From: Leucobacter chromiireducens subsp. solipictus | GTDB taxonomy: Bacteria > Actinomycetota > Actinomycetes > Actinomycetales > Microbacteriaceae | Assembly: GCF_016758195.1 (NCBI RefSeq) | Contig: NZ_QYAC01000003.1 | Span: forward strand, 1 to 64,000 | DNA length: 64,000 bases | Reading direction: 5' to 3' | Shown: positions 51,310-60,116 of the stretch, piece by piece | Layout of the letters: every line of letters starts with the position of its first letter | How positions within the stretch are numbered: position 1 is the first letter of the stretch | Notes under the pieces: generated by a model | Database searches by the model: none | Told to the model about the DNA's origin: nothing | What the model saw: only the letters and a program-made list of their open reading frames with translations | Position numbers and translations under genes: made by a program

Positions 51310-52803
51310 TCAGAGCATGCGTGCGCGGGTGTCGAAGAGTTCGAGTTCGGCGGGGTGGAGCTGGTGCTGCACGACGAAGCTGCGATCTTTGATCTTCCAC
51401 AGGCCCTGCCCGATGCCGAGGCCTGGGAGCAGGGATCGCTCAGTGCCGGTGAGGCCGAGGGTCTGTGCGGTGGCGCCGAGCTGGTCGGATTCCTGCCGGT
51501 AGACGATGCGAGTCTCTGCGTTTGCGAGGAGCGACGAGGCGAGGCCCCGCATCCGTGAGCCCTGGTCGCCGACGTTTTCGAGGTCTGAGAGCTTGTGGAA
51601 GACCAGCAGGTTCGCGAGCCCGTAGTGCCTGGCGAGCCGCCATTGCGCATCCATGCGAGCGAGAAGGCTCGGGTAGGACATGAGGCGCCATGCCTCGTCG
51701 TAGACGACGAAGCGTTGCCCGCCGTTCGGGTCTTGGAGTGCGGCTTCCATCCACGCGGCCGCGCAGGTCATCAGCACCGCGAGCAGCGCCGAGTTCTTGG
51801 CCACTCTTGAGAGATCGAGCGAGAGCATCGGCAGGGTGGGGTCGAACTTCTCGGTGCTGGGACCGTCGAACATGCCTGAGAGGTCGCCGGCGACGAGTCG
51901 GCGGAGTGCGTGCCCGGCCATGCGGCCGTCTTCGGCGAGTCGGCCGTCGGGGTCGTCGGTTTTCGCGGGTGCGAGGATGCGGTCGACGACCATTGGCAGG
52001 ATCGGCACTTCCGCGCAGCGCACCGCATCGGCGAGGGCGACGTCGATCGCGGTGTGCTCCACCGGTGTGAGGCGGCGGTCGAGCACGGTCTCCGCGAGCG
52101 CCCCGATGAGATCCCGGCGGCGGGCTGCGACCTGTGCCGCCCAGTCCTCATCCGGGATGCCAGCCGCGCGGTAGCCCTCATCCAAGGGGTTCAGGCGGGT
52201 CGGGAGCGAGGGGCCGAGCACGATGGCGCGCCCGCCGACGGCGCGAGCGACGGAGGTATGCTCGCCTTTCGGGTCTCCCGGGATGTAGACGCGGCGCCCG
52301 AACGGGAGCGCCCGCGTGTAGAGGCTCTTCGCGAGCGAGGACTTCCCGGAGCCGACGATGCCGGCGAGGATCATGTTCGGGGCGGTGATGACCCCTTGCT
52401 TGTAGAGCTGCCAGGGATCGTAGACGAAGGAGCCGCCCGAGTAGAGGTCTTGCCCGATGAAGGTTCCAGCTGAGCCGAGCCCGCCTTCCGCGAGGAACGG
52501 GTAGTGCCCCGACAGCGTGGCGGAGGTGTCCTGGTGGCGTGGGAGCCGGAACCGGCCAGGCGTCCGCAACGCCGCGGGCCCGTCTTCGCCGGCCCTTGGT
52601 AGGTAGCGGGTCGCGCGGCGAGCTTTGCGTTCCTCGTCTGCTTGTGCTCGGGCGGCGGCGATAGCGGCGGCTCTCGCTTCGGCTTGGAGGCGGGCTGCGG
52701 CTTGCGCGCGGGCTCGGCGATGCCTGCGCAGCTCTCCTTCCGGGCCGACGAGCACCGAGGTATGGAGCCGGCCGGGCTCGGCCTCGCCTGGTTCGTGACT
52801 CAT
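51310..52803 (-). CDS. VirB4/TraC-type conjugation ATPase (C-terminal ATPase half)
   Basis: The 497-residue protein has a basic Ala/Arg-rich leader (~20-70) and an ATPase domain with Walker A GIVGSGKSSLAK, PGDPKGEHTS, Walker B RFVVYDEAWRLM and QESDQLGATAQTLGLT near the end, typical of VirB4/TraC motors. It is shorter than VirB4 (~800) because the N-terminal half seems to be encoded separately by the SCO6880-type gene. It overlaps the upstream hypothetical gene by four bases. Its 3' end is the insertion point of the metal island. Confidence 0.9.
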   Translation of the reverse strand: MSHEPGEAEPGRLHTSVLVGPEGELRRHRRARAQAAARLQAEARAAAIAAARAQADEERKARRATRYLPRAGEDGPAALRTPGRFRLPRHQDTSATLSGHYPFLAEGGLGSAGTFIGQDLYSGGSFVYDPWQLYKQGVITAPNMILAGIVGSGKSSLAKSLYTRALPFGRRVYIPGDPKGEHTSVARAVGGRAIVLGPSLPTRLNPLDEGYRAAGIPDEDWAAQVAARRRDLIGALAETVLDRRLTPVEHTAIDVALADAVRCAEVPILPMVVDRILAPAKTDDPDGRLAEDGRMAGHALRRLVAGDLSGMFDGPSTEKFDPTLPMLSLDLSRVAKNSALLAVLMTCAAAWMEAALQDPNGGQRFVVYDEAWRLMSYPSLLARMDAQWRLARHYGLANLLVFHKLSDLENVGDQGSRMRGLASSLLANAETRIVYRQESDQLGATAQTLGLTGTERSLLPGLGIGQGLWKIKDRSFVVQHQLHPAELELFDTRARML

Positions 52804-53615
52804 CGTCCGAGGCCCCGAATGGCGGGGTGGTTCACGTAGTTTTGTCGGTTGATCGTCGGGGTTCCGAGACGTTCCCGCCGCGCCTGCCGCGACTCCGCAA
52901 CAGCACCGTCGTGCTCCGGGGTGCCGGCTGGTGCGGCAGGACGGGGGTCAGCGATGCCGAGCAGTACGGGGCTGGGCAGGCTGTCTTCGGCCCGGTAGAG
53001 GGCGATGTGGCGGTGGTCCTGGTTATAGACCAGGGTGTAAGCGTTGAGCGTCGCTATGCGGTCGAGCTGCGCGACGGGCACTGAGTCGTAGACGTACCCG
53101 TTCTCGAGCGCGGCTTCGACGGTCTCGTCTCCGAAGTCGTAGCCGGCGAGTTCTTGGATCGCGGCATCCGCGCCCCCGGCTTCGATCAGGTCGAGGGCGT
53201 GGTCGGCTTCGCCGCCGTGCAGGAACACCACGTTGATGAGCCGCGAAGGGGCTTCGCTCGTCTGAACGGCGGGCTGCCAGGCGATCCGGCCGGCCGCCGC
53301 CTTACCTGCGTCGAGTCGCCGCTCTGCCTCGCCGATGAGGGCGGCGGCCTGGCGGAGCTCGGCCGCTGCGGTGAGCGCGTCCTGGGTGCCGGCGGCACGA
53401 TCACCTGCGTCATTCGCTGCGCGCCCGCGGGCGTCGGTGTGGCCTTTCGCGAACTGGCTGAGCACCTGTTCGAGGGATCGCACCGCGCCGAGGAGGTCGC
53501 CGAGCATCCCGTACATGCGCTCGGGCTGGTCGAGCACGATGCTCGCGTGGGCGAGGCCGCGCATCGCCTCGTACATCTCGGCCGCGTCGGCGGCAGGGTT
53601 GGTGAAGGTCGGCAT
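52800..53615 (-). CDS. Hypothetical ICE protein between SCO6880 and VirB4 genes
   Basis: The 271-residue soluble protein has a helical N-terminal half (PTFTNPAADAAEMYEAMRG to ~115, including coiled-coil-like AELRQAAALIGEAERRLD) and a C-terminal half with NVVFLHGGEADHALDLI and TLVYNQDHRHIALYRAED. GGAGTCCCGATC precedes the ATG. The tight coupling to the ATPase gene suggests a role in the transfer machine. No family is recognised. Confidence 0.8.
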   Translation of the reverse strand: MPTFTNPAADAAEMYEAMRGLAHASIVLDQPERMYGMLGDLLGAVRSLEQVLSQFAKGHTDARGRAANDAGDRAAGTQDALTAAAELRQAAALIGEAERRLDAGKAAAGRIAWQPAVQTSEAPSRLINVVFLHGGEADHALDLIEAGGADAAIQELAGYDFGDETVEAALENGYVYDSVPVAQLDRIATLNAYTLVYNQDHRHIALYRAEDSLPSPVLLGIADPRPAAPAGTPEHDGAVAESRQARRERLGTPTINRQNYVNHPAIRGLGR

Positions 53616-53646
53616 GATCGGGACTCCATTCAAGAGGGTGCAGTGG

Positions 53647-55122
53647 TCAGATGGATCGGCACAGCGGCAGTGCCGCTGCGGTGAAGGCCTGTGCTTGCTG
53701 GCCGACGAGCCTTCTTGTTTCGCAGGAGGCCTGGATCGCGGCCTGTTCGATCTGCGACACGGCCGCATCGAGCTCGCTCGCGGTCGGTGCCGAGACGGAG
53801 ACGAGGCCGACGACGCGCAGGACGCCGTGACCCGCGGTGAGCTCGGATTCCTGTTGCAGGACATCGCTGTACTCGGCGGAGGCTTGCGTGTCTTCGACCT
53901 GGCCGATCTTCCGCCGTTGCGCGGCGTCGGCGATCATCTCGGTCTTCTTCTTCCGCAGATCCCGTGCCGCCTGATCCGCCCGGACCGGGAGGTAGTGCAG
54001 CGAGAGCGAACGGAGCACGCCGCCGGTGAGAACGAGCGGAGCGAGGAACCCCGGGAAGGTCTGCGCTCTGGGCCACTCGCTGATCCACAGCACCGCGTGG
54101 TGCGCGCTGTCGGAGCGCAGCCGATCCCATGATTCGTTCACCGCGACTGGGCCCGCGATGGCGAGATCCCGGCCGAGGGCGCCGTGCCGTTCCAGGGCGG
54201 GGCCTGCGGCGGGGTCATAGGCGGTGCGGAGGATCAAGGCGACGTCGCCCGGGGTGAGCCAGCCGGTCATGTGGAGCTCGGCGCTGCGGAGCGCGGTCTG
54301 GAACGACTGCATTTCCTGACGCAGCACCGCGGCCGCGCCCTTCATCCCGCCGCCTGCGGAACGAATCTGCCTGGCGGCGGCGCGCATGTCGATCGACAGC
54401 GACACGGTGGTGGCGTGGCGCTCGCCTGCGGGGCCGGCCCGCTCGATGAGTTCCCGGTAGGTGGTCGCCGCCCAGGAACCGTCGTCGGTGCCGTGCGCCC
54501 GCCACCATTCGGTGAGCCCGGACCCGGAATCGGGGAGGGTGCGCTCCATGACCTGAATGCGGGCGATGCGACCTGAGCGGCAGGCGGCGGCGAGCACTCG
54601 GCCCCAGCCGGTGACGCGGCGCTGCTGCTCGGCGGGGTCGAGGAGCACGAACGCCGGGTGCTGCACCCCGCATACTGCGGTGAGGGTCTGCGCGTGGGGA
54701 TCGTGGATCATCGCCGCATCCGTTTCGGGATCGACCCATTCCCGGAGCGCGGCCATGTCGCCTGGGAGCGCGAGCGTGCCCGCTGGGCGGGGCTTCACGA
54801 CGCGGCGGCGGTAGCGGGTCTGCTTCGCCCGGGTGCGGAGCATCCAGCGGGTCACGATGGGCGCCCACTCGATGAGCTTCCGTCCGCCGACGGGCACCCA
54901 GGCGACCGCGACGAGCGACGCCCAGGCAGGCGACGACCACGCGAGGCCCGCGCCGCCGTTCGTGTAGAGGCCCGCGACGACGATGAGGAGCGCCACTGCG
55001 AGAACGATGAGCTGTGAGAGGGAGAGGCCGAGAAGGATGCCGCGGCGCGTGAGGCGCGAGAACTGCACCGGCCGCAGCTCGAACCGCTCTGGTGCGGAGG
55101 CCGTAGACGCCTGCGAAGTCAC
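53647..55122 (-). CDS. SCO6880 family type IV secretion protein
   Basis: The 491-residue protein has two or three N-terminal membrane segments (LLGLSLSQLIVLAVALLIVV, LAWSSPAWASLVAVAW) and a large cytoplasmic part. The end, VSVSAPTASELDAAV followed by SCETRRLVGQQAQAF and LPLCRSI, resembles the N-terminal domain of VirB4/TraC. So this gene plus the later ATPase gene may be a split VirB4 (inference). The GTG start follows GGAAAGGGGTAGCCCC. Four bases separate it from the SCO6881-type gene. Confidence 0.82.
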   Translation of the reverse strand: MTSQASTASAPERFELRPVQFSRLTRRGILLGLSLSQLIVLAVALLIVVAGLYTNGGAGLAWSSPAWASLVAVAWVPVGGRKLIEWAPIVTRWMLRTRAKQTRYRRRVVKPRPAGTLALPGDMAALREWVDPETDAAMIHDPHAQTLTAVCGVQHPAFVLLDPAEQQRRVTGWGRVLAAACRSGRIARIQVMERTLPDSGSGLTEWWRAHGTDDGSWAATTYRELIERAGPAGERHATTVSLSIDMRAAARQIRSAGGGMKGAAAVLRQEMQSFQTALRSAELHMTGWLTPGDVALILRTAYDPAAGPALERHGALGRDLAIAGPVAVNESWDRLRSDSAHHAVLWISEWPRAQTFPGFLAPLVLTGGVLRSLSLHYLPVRADQAARDLRKKKTEMIADAAQRRKIGQVEDTQASAEYSDVLQQESELTAGHGVLRVVGLVSVSAPTASELDAAVSQIEQAAIQASCETRRLVGQQAQAFTAAALPLCRSI

Positions 55123-55126
55123 GGGG

Positions 55127-56437
55127 CTACCCCTTTCCGGTCGGTGCGGGCGGGGTCTTCGGCGTCGGTGGCGGGAGCACCGCCGGGGGCTGCTGCGCCG
55201 CGGATGCTGGTGGTGGGGATGCCTGCTCGGAGGCGTTGCCGGCGTGCGAGTCTGCGGCATCGCCGATCGCTCCGCCGAGCTTCGGCCCCGCAGTCGCGGT
55301 CTCCTTCACGACGATCGCTCCCGCGACGATGGGTGCGGCGACTCCCGCAGCGCCGCTCGTGCCAACGGACGCAGTGCCGCCTTCAACAGCGCCTTCGGCA
55401 GCCGGAGCCATCGCAGGAGCCTCGGCGGCGGGTGGAGGCGCGGCCGGAGCAGGCTCCGACGGAGCGCTTGCCGAGTCGTCGCGGCTGAGCACCTGCTTCG
55501 GCGCAGGACCATTTGGCTGCGACGGGAGCGGGACCGGCCGGTTGAGGGCGTTCTTCGCTTCCTGCTCCATCGAAGCGGCCTGGTACATATCGAAGCCGAC
55601 GAAGCTCAGGAACTTGTACGCCATGTACGGTGCGAAGGCTGCGACGAACAGCAGCACGATCCCCGCAATCGGTTCCGACAGCGACTTCAGGTCGAGACTG
55701 ATGGGAGCGGCGACCTGGGCGGTGGCGATCAGGAAGATCACCACGATCACGAGCTTCGACGCAATGAGCGCGACCACGAAGGTTGCCCACTTCCCGAACC
55801 AGCCGCGAGACGCCTCCCAGGTCAGGCCTGCGAGCGCGATCGGCCCGAACACGATTGCCACCAGCAGCAAGGCCTTCCGGATAAGGAGGGAGAACCACAG
55901 GATGAAGATCGCCGCGATCATCAAGCCTGCAAGGAAGATCGTGAGCAATGCGCCTGCGCCGCCGGCGACGGAGGTGATGGTGACGGCGCCGATGAGAAGG
56001 GCGAGCCGGCCGCCCATGCTCTCGATGGTCTGCCCCGTGGCCTGGATGACACCGACGCAGAGCTGGTCGGTGATCTCAAGGAGCAGCGCGGTGCAGGTGA
56101 TGAGCACGAACGAGCCGAGCACGCTCTTCGCCACCCCGAGCGCGGCACGAGAGAGCGCGGAGGGGTCGCGGCGGGCGAGACCCGCGATGAGCTGGAAGCA
56201 GAAGAACAGCAGCGTCACGAGCACGGCGATGCCGAACAGGATGTTGTAGACCTTCACGTAGCCGTCGCTGGTGACATCGACCGAGGTGGAGGTGGAGAAC
56301 ACCTCCCACATGCCCTGGAACATGGTGGACACGCCGAGGCCCATCGCCGATGCGATCCACCCGAAGAAGAGCCCGGCGGGTCCTTCACCGATCGCGGTGC
56401 AGACTGTTGAGATGCCGGGGATGTCGCAGATACTCAC
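55127..56437 (-). CDS. SCO6881/VirB6-TrbL-like membrane protein
   Basis: The 436-residue polytopic protein has about six helices between residues ~25 and 290 (LFGIAVLVTLLFFCFQLI, VTITSVAGGAGALLTIFLAG, LVIVVIFLIATAQVAA), then a ~130-residue Pro/Ala-rich cytoplasmic tail. Organisation and place match VirB6/TrbL channel components. The start is a GTG with ICGA-like weak upstream site; the reading frame is continuous. It lies between the SCO6880-type gene and the DUF6112 pair. Confidence 0.83.
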   Translation of the reverse strand: MSICDIPGISTVCTAIGEGPAGLFFGWIASAMGLGVSTMFQGMWEVFSTSTSVDVTSDGYVKVYNILFGIAVLVTLLFFCFQLIAGLARRDPSALSRAALGVAKSVLGSFVLITCTALLLEITDQLCVGVIQATGQTIESMGGRLALLIGAVTITSVAGGAGALLTIFLAGLMIAAIFILWFSLLIRKALLLVAIVFGPIALAGLTWEASRGWFGKWATFVVALIASKLVIVVIFLIATAQVAAPISLDLKSLSEPIAGIVLLFVAAFAPYMAYKFLSFVGFDMYQAASMEQEAKNALNRPVPLPSQPNGPAPKQVLSRDDSASAPSEPAPAAPPPAAEAPAMAPAAEGAVEGGTASVGTSGAAGVAAPIVAGAIVVKETATAGPKLGGAIGDAADSHAGNASEQASPPPASAAQQPPAVLPPPTPKTPPAPTGKG

Positions 56438-56453
56438 CCTGGATCACCGCCGG

Positions 56454-56726
56454 TTAGTTGACGGCCTGGCCGACGGTCCAGAAGAAATTAATCAAGGTGA
56501 CGGCCGCACCGCACAACACCGCCGCGCCACAGGACACCAGCACGCCCGTCTTCCCGCGTGAGGCGAGGTGCGGGTTGGAGGAGTTCGCGCCGAAACCCCA
56601 GACGATCGCCGAGACGATCAACGCCAAGACGCTGAGAATCAATCCCACGGTCATCACGGCGCCCACGATGTCGCGCAGTTGCGCGATCCCCGGAAGCCCG
56701 TCGCTGTTCGGGTCGATGTCGATCAT
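56454..56726 (-). CDS. DUF6112-type small membrane protein (copy 1, pilin-like size)
   Basis: The 90-residue protein has two hydrophobic helices (TVGLILSVLALIVSAIVWGF and GVLVSCGAAVLCGAAVTLIN) separated by a polar SSNPHLASRGK loop. It shares LALIVSAIVW with the next gene, so the two are tandem duplicates. Size, topology and place resemble VirB2-type pilins, but no signal peptide is evident. AAGGAGCAGCACCTC precedes the ATG. Confidence 0.8.
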   Translation of the reverse strand: MIDIDPNSDGLPGIAQLRDIVGAVMTVGLILSVLALIVSAIVWGFGANSSNPHLASRGKTGVLVSCGAAVLCGAAVTLINFFWTVGQAVN

Positions 56727-56809
56727 GAGGTGCTGCTCCTTGCCGGTCGATGGTCGGACGCGAATCGTCCGACAGGCAGGTGCACCGGCCAGTGACGGCA
56801 GCGGTGGGT

Positions 56810-57076
56810 TCAGAGGGTGTCGCCGACGGTGAGGAGGAAGTTCACCCACGCGACCCCGGCCCCCGCGAGCGTGGCAGCCCCGAGCGCGACGAACACGCCG
56901 ACTCGGGCTTTCTGCGCCGTGTACGGGTTCCCGGCCGATGACGACACCGCCCACACGATCGCGGAGACGATGAGGGCGAGCACGGCGCCGATGAGGATGA
57001 TCGTGAGAAGCGCGCCGATCACCGAGGCGAGTCCGTCGGATGCGCCGACGCCGCCGAAGTCGGGAAACACGTTCAT
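56810..57076 (-). CDS. DUF6112-type small membrane protein (copy 2)
   Basis: The 88-residue paralog of the neighbouring gene has the same two-helix layout: IILIGAVLALIVSAIVWAV and VGVFVALGAATLAGAGVAW around SSAGNPYTAQKARV. It is coupled to the M23 hydrolase gene (ATGA). It is likely a membrane component of the transfer channel; a pilin role is inference. Confidence 0.8.
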   Translation of the reverse strand: MNVFPDFGGVGASDGLASVIGALLTIILIGAVLALIVSAIVWAVSSSAGNPYTAQKARVGVFVALGAATLAGAGVAWVNFLLTVGDTL

Positions 57077-58245
57077 GCGGCGCTCCCGAAGTTCGCGCGG
57101 CACCCGACCGCGGTGGTTGTGCCGTCGCTCGGCACGGCGCCGTGCTGGGCGAGCCATTCCATCGCGTTCACGGGCGGCTGACCCTGCCCGCTAGGATGGA
57201 TTTCAAGATGCAGATGCGGGCCCGTCGAACGGCCCGACGAGCCGACATCACCGATGTGCTGCCCGGCCGCGACCGTTTCGCCGGCCGTAACGTAGATACC
57301 GTCTCGCCACATATGCACGTAGTAGGAAGCGACGCGGGCACCCTTGACCGTGTGCTCGATGATGATGAGGCCACCCCAGCCCCCGAACTCCGCGACCGCG
57401 ACGCGGCCATCGGCGACGGCGAAGATCGGGGTGCCGTCGGCTGCCGCGAGATCAGAGCCGGAATGGAACTCGCTCTCCCCAGTGAAGGGGTCGGTGCGCC
57501 ACCCGAAGCTGTCGGTACTCGCGTAGCTGCCCTCCGGGAGCGGGAACACGACGCGCGAAGTCTCCGACACCTGCCCGCCACCCCCGCCGCCCCGGCTGTT
57601 GCCGGGTGCGGGGTTGGTGAGAGCGGTGAGGATCGCCTCGGCGACGGGCTGCCAGTTCCGGTACCGGTCGGGATAAGCGCTGACCTCGACCGCCTGCGCC
57701 GCAGCGCCCGGATCCATCGACTGCCAGCCGGGAATGTCAAGCAGACCACGCGGCGAAGGGTAGTTCGGTCCGTCCTTCCCGCCATAGAACGCCTGAGCCT
57801 GATAGCTCGGGTTCATGAGCTCAGCGACCGTGCCCCAGCCCGCGGCAGGCCGCATCTGGAACACCCCCAGCGAGTCGTGATCCGAAGCGTCGCCGTCGTT
57901 CGGGAAGTTCCCGGACTCGGGGTACGCGCCCGTGTTCGAGAGCATCCGCAGCCGCGATTCGGTGAGCGCGGCCATCAGCGCAATGCGAACGCCGGCCTGC
58001 CCGGCACCGGGGATGCCGGCCCCGGTGGTGATGATCGTCGCCGCGTGGGTGAGCTGCCGCTTGTCGAGCGTGACCGGGGTGCCGTCGGCGGTCGTCGCGG
58101 TAAGGCTGTCGGGGATCGGGCCGACGAGCAGGGAGTTGTTCAGGCAGAACCCGGCCGGCCCCATGAACGCGCCAAGACTCACGATCGCGGTCGACGGGCC
58201 GATGCAGAACAGCACCAGCAGGATGACGAGCAGCTTCTTCGCCAT
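57073..58245 (-). CDS. M23 peptidoglycan hydrolase with lysozyme-like domain (conjugation)
   Basis: The 390-residue exported protein has a signal anchor (KKLLVILLVLFCIGPSTAIV), a lytic transglycosylase-like domain (~85-190: ALMAALTESRLRML, DSLGVFQMRP with the catalytic Glu in TESR), a Gly-rich linker, and a LytM/M23 endopeptidase domain (~245-365) with the zinc ligands in HSGSDLAA and HLHLEI. Such two-domain enzymes open the cell wall for the secretion channel. Both active sites look complete. Confidence 0.92.
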   Translation of the reverse strand: MAKKLLVILLVLFCIGPSTAIVSLGAFMGPAGFCLNNSLLVGPIPDSLTATTADGTPVTLDKRQLTHAATIITTGAGIPGAGQAGVRIALMAALTESRLRMLSNTGAYPESGNFPNDGDASDHDSLGVFQMRPAAGWGTVAELMNPSYQAQAFYGGKDGPNYPSPRGLLDIPGWQSMDPGAAAQAVEVSAYPDRYRNWQPVAEAILTALTNPAPGNSRGGGGGGQVSETSRVVFPLPEGSYASTDSFGWRTDPFTGESEFHSGSDLAAADGTPIFAVADGRVAVAEFGGWGGLIIIEHTVKGARVASYYVHMWRDGIYVTAGETVAAGQHIGDVGSSGRSTGPHLHLEIHPSGQGQPPVNAMEWLAQHGAVPSDGTTTAVGCRANFGSAA

Positions 58246-58248
58246 GAG

Positions 58249-58917
58249 CTACGGCATGGGGGTATCGACGGCCGAGAGCCGCAGCAGCCGGCAGGAATCA
58301 CCCGTCGGGCAGGCGGCGAAGATCGTGAACGACACCGGGCGCGCATCCGAAACGTCCTGACCCTCCCAGGAGCCTGCGCGGTGCCGGGTGCCGGTGATCG
58401 TGTAGGCGACCGCACCCTGCGGAAGCGTGCCCGGTCGTGCCTCTTCTGTGACGCGCGCCCAGGTGTCGGGCACGGTGGCGGTGTCGAGTTCGAGCCACTG
58501 CCTCGTCGAGTAGCCCTGCAAGGTGCGCCAGGCGGCATCGTCTGGGTAGTAGCTGCGGAGATCGGCAGCGAGACCCGGCGCCTCAGCCGGGTCAGCGATG
58601 TCAATGAGGGACTGCATGTACTCGGCCGTGCCGTGGCCGAGCCGGGTATCCCACGCGAACAGCCGCACCGCGACCGCGCGGGCGAACCGCTCCCCATCCG
58701 AGGCCGCAGACAGCCGGCTCAGGGCGAGATCACGCTCAGGCTCGGGCTCCGCGGTCTCAGAAGTCGAGGAGTCTGCGCGGGTGTCCGTGTCTGAGGCGGG
58801 GCCCCGGAGGAGTCCGTAAATGCCGATGCCGACGAGCACCATGAGCGCGAGACCGCCGGCGATGAGGGCGATCTGGAAGCGGCTGGACTGCCGGCCCGAT
58901 TCCTTGGGCGTGCGCAT
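58249..58917 (-). CDS. Membrane-anchored conjugation protein (VirB8/TrbJ-like place, hypothetical)
   Basis: The 222-residue product has one N-terminal helix (FQIALIAGGLALMVLVGIGIY), an acidic Ser/Thr/Glu linker and an extracytoplasmic alpha+beta domain (RFARAVAVRLFAWDTRL, SYYPDDAAWRTLQGY, SCRLLRLSAV). The single-span layout and the TcpC/VirB8-like size fit the channel scaffold of Gram-positive systems, but the family could not be proven by eye. GGGAGGAACC precedes the ATG. Confidence 0.72.
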   Translation of the reverse strand: MRTPKESGRQSSRFQIALIAGGLALMVLVGIGIYGLLRGPASDTDTRADSSTSETAEPEPERDLALSRLSAASDGERFARAVAVRLFAWDTRLGHGTAEYMQSLIDIADPAEAPGLAADLRSYYPDDAAWRTLQGYSTRQWLELDTATVPDTWARVTEEARPGTLPQGAVAYTITGTRHRAGSWEGQDVSDARPVSFTIFAACPTGDSCRLLRLSAVDTPMP

Positions 58918-58982
58918 GGTTCCTCCCGAAGCCGAAGTGAGAACGTCACTCGGGAGGTGCACAAGCTGCACCCCGGGCAGGA

Positions 58983-60116
58983 TCAGCCCGCCTGCGACCG
59001 GGCTTCCATCCCAGCGCCGGGAACCGCCGGTGCGGCGCTTTCGCGGACGGTGCGGATCGCGGCGAAGAACGAGACCGTCTCTGCGAGCACGATCTCGGCG
59101 CGCTCCCACTCCGGGACGGTCAGGGCGGCGGCGATTTCGGCCGGGTCGTACTTCCTCGTCCAGCCATCCATATCAGCCCAGAGCGCGACGAAGGCGCGCG
59201 GCGGCAGCATGACGAGCGTCAACGCCGGCCGGCCGGGTTCCTTCGCCTGTCGCTTCTTGCCCTTGCCCCGGCCCTCGGCCGTGACCCGGGCGATCGCCTC
59301 GGCAGCGAGGGCAGCAAGCTCCGCCGTGCGAGTCTCCGCGCTCGCGGCGGCCCGCACCTGGGAAGCCGAAGCGGCAGCCTGCGCCCGCACAGGCTCCGAT
59401 TGCGCGGGGTCGGCTGCGATCCGGTCGAGCTCGTCGAGCGAGAGCGCCGCGTTCATGCGCAGATGCGCGCCATGCACTTTCCCGCCGGCCTCGATCCGAG
59501 CAAGCTCGGCCATCGCCTGAGACCTGATGCGCTCGGGGCGCGTGTCATCGTGCGCAAGATCCTTCAGCCGGCCGATCTGCTCAAGCATCGTCTGCGAGCC
59601 GCGGCCCGTCACCATGCGTGCCGCCTGCACCCGCGCTTCGCCCGCCGATCGCGGTGCCGTCGATTCGACGGCACCGGAGACTTCCGCAGAGTCCTCCGGT
59701 GTTCCCGCCTCCGCACCGAAGCGGGTCGCTGCCTGCCGACGCGTGGCTTCCTCGGCGAGCACGACCTTGAGCTCCCGGTACAGCGACTCGGCCTCTATCA
59801 GGGAGAGAGGCTTGTGCAGGGCGTTGTCGTTCTGCTCCGCGAGAAGCTGGCTGAGCCGGTCCGAGAGGTTCGAGCGCACCCACACGTTCGTGGAGCGATG
59901 CCCGAGGAGGCGGAGCGCCTCGAGCCGGCGACGCCCGCAGACCAGCGTCCCATCCGGGGTGACCGTGATCGGCTGCAACAGCCCCTCGCTGCGGATGGAC
60001 TCGGCCAGCGCGGCAATGTCGCCGAGGTCAGTGCGATGCCGCTTGCCGACGACGATGGAATCGAGCGAGCGTTCCAGCTCGATATGCCCCGGGCTACTCG
60101 CAGCCACGTCACCCAC
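58983..60116 (-). CDS. ParB/Spo0J-like protein
   Basis: The 377-residue protein has an N-terminal ParB nuclease-fold region: LAESIRSEGLLQPITVTPDG, VCGRRRLEALRLLG (the GxRR-type motif) and LAEQNDNALHKPLSLIEAE. A helical middle and a long Ala-rich C-terminus follow. No ParA is next to it in the window. In ICEs such proteins help maintenance or act as transcription factors. GTG at 60116 overlaps the upstream stop; GTG at 60107 is an alternative start. Confidence 0.82.
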   Translation of the reverse strand: MGDVAASSPGHIELERSLDSIVVGKRHRTDLGDIAALAESIRSEGLLQPITVTPDGTLVCGRRRLEALRLLGHRSTNVWVRSNLSDRLSQLLAEQNDNALHKPLSLIEAESLYRELKVVLAEEATRRQAATRFGAEAGTPEDSAEVSGAVESTAPRSAGEARVQAARMVTGRGSQTMLEQIGRLKDLAHDDTRPERIRSQAMAELARIEAGGKVHGAHLRMNAALSLDELDRIAADPAQSEPVRAQAAASASQVRAAASAETRTAELAALAAEAIARVTAEGRGKGKKRQAKEPGRPALTLVMLPPRAFVALWADMDGWTRKYDPAEIAAALTVPEWERAEIVLAETVSFFAAIRTVRESAAPAVPGAGMEARSQAG

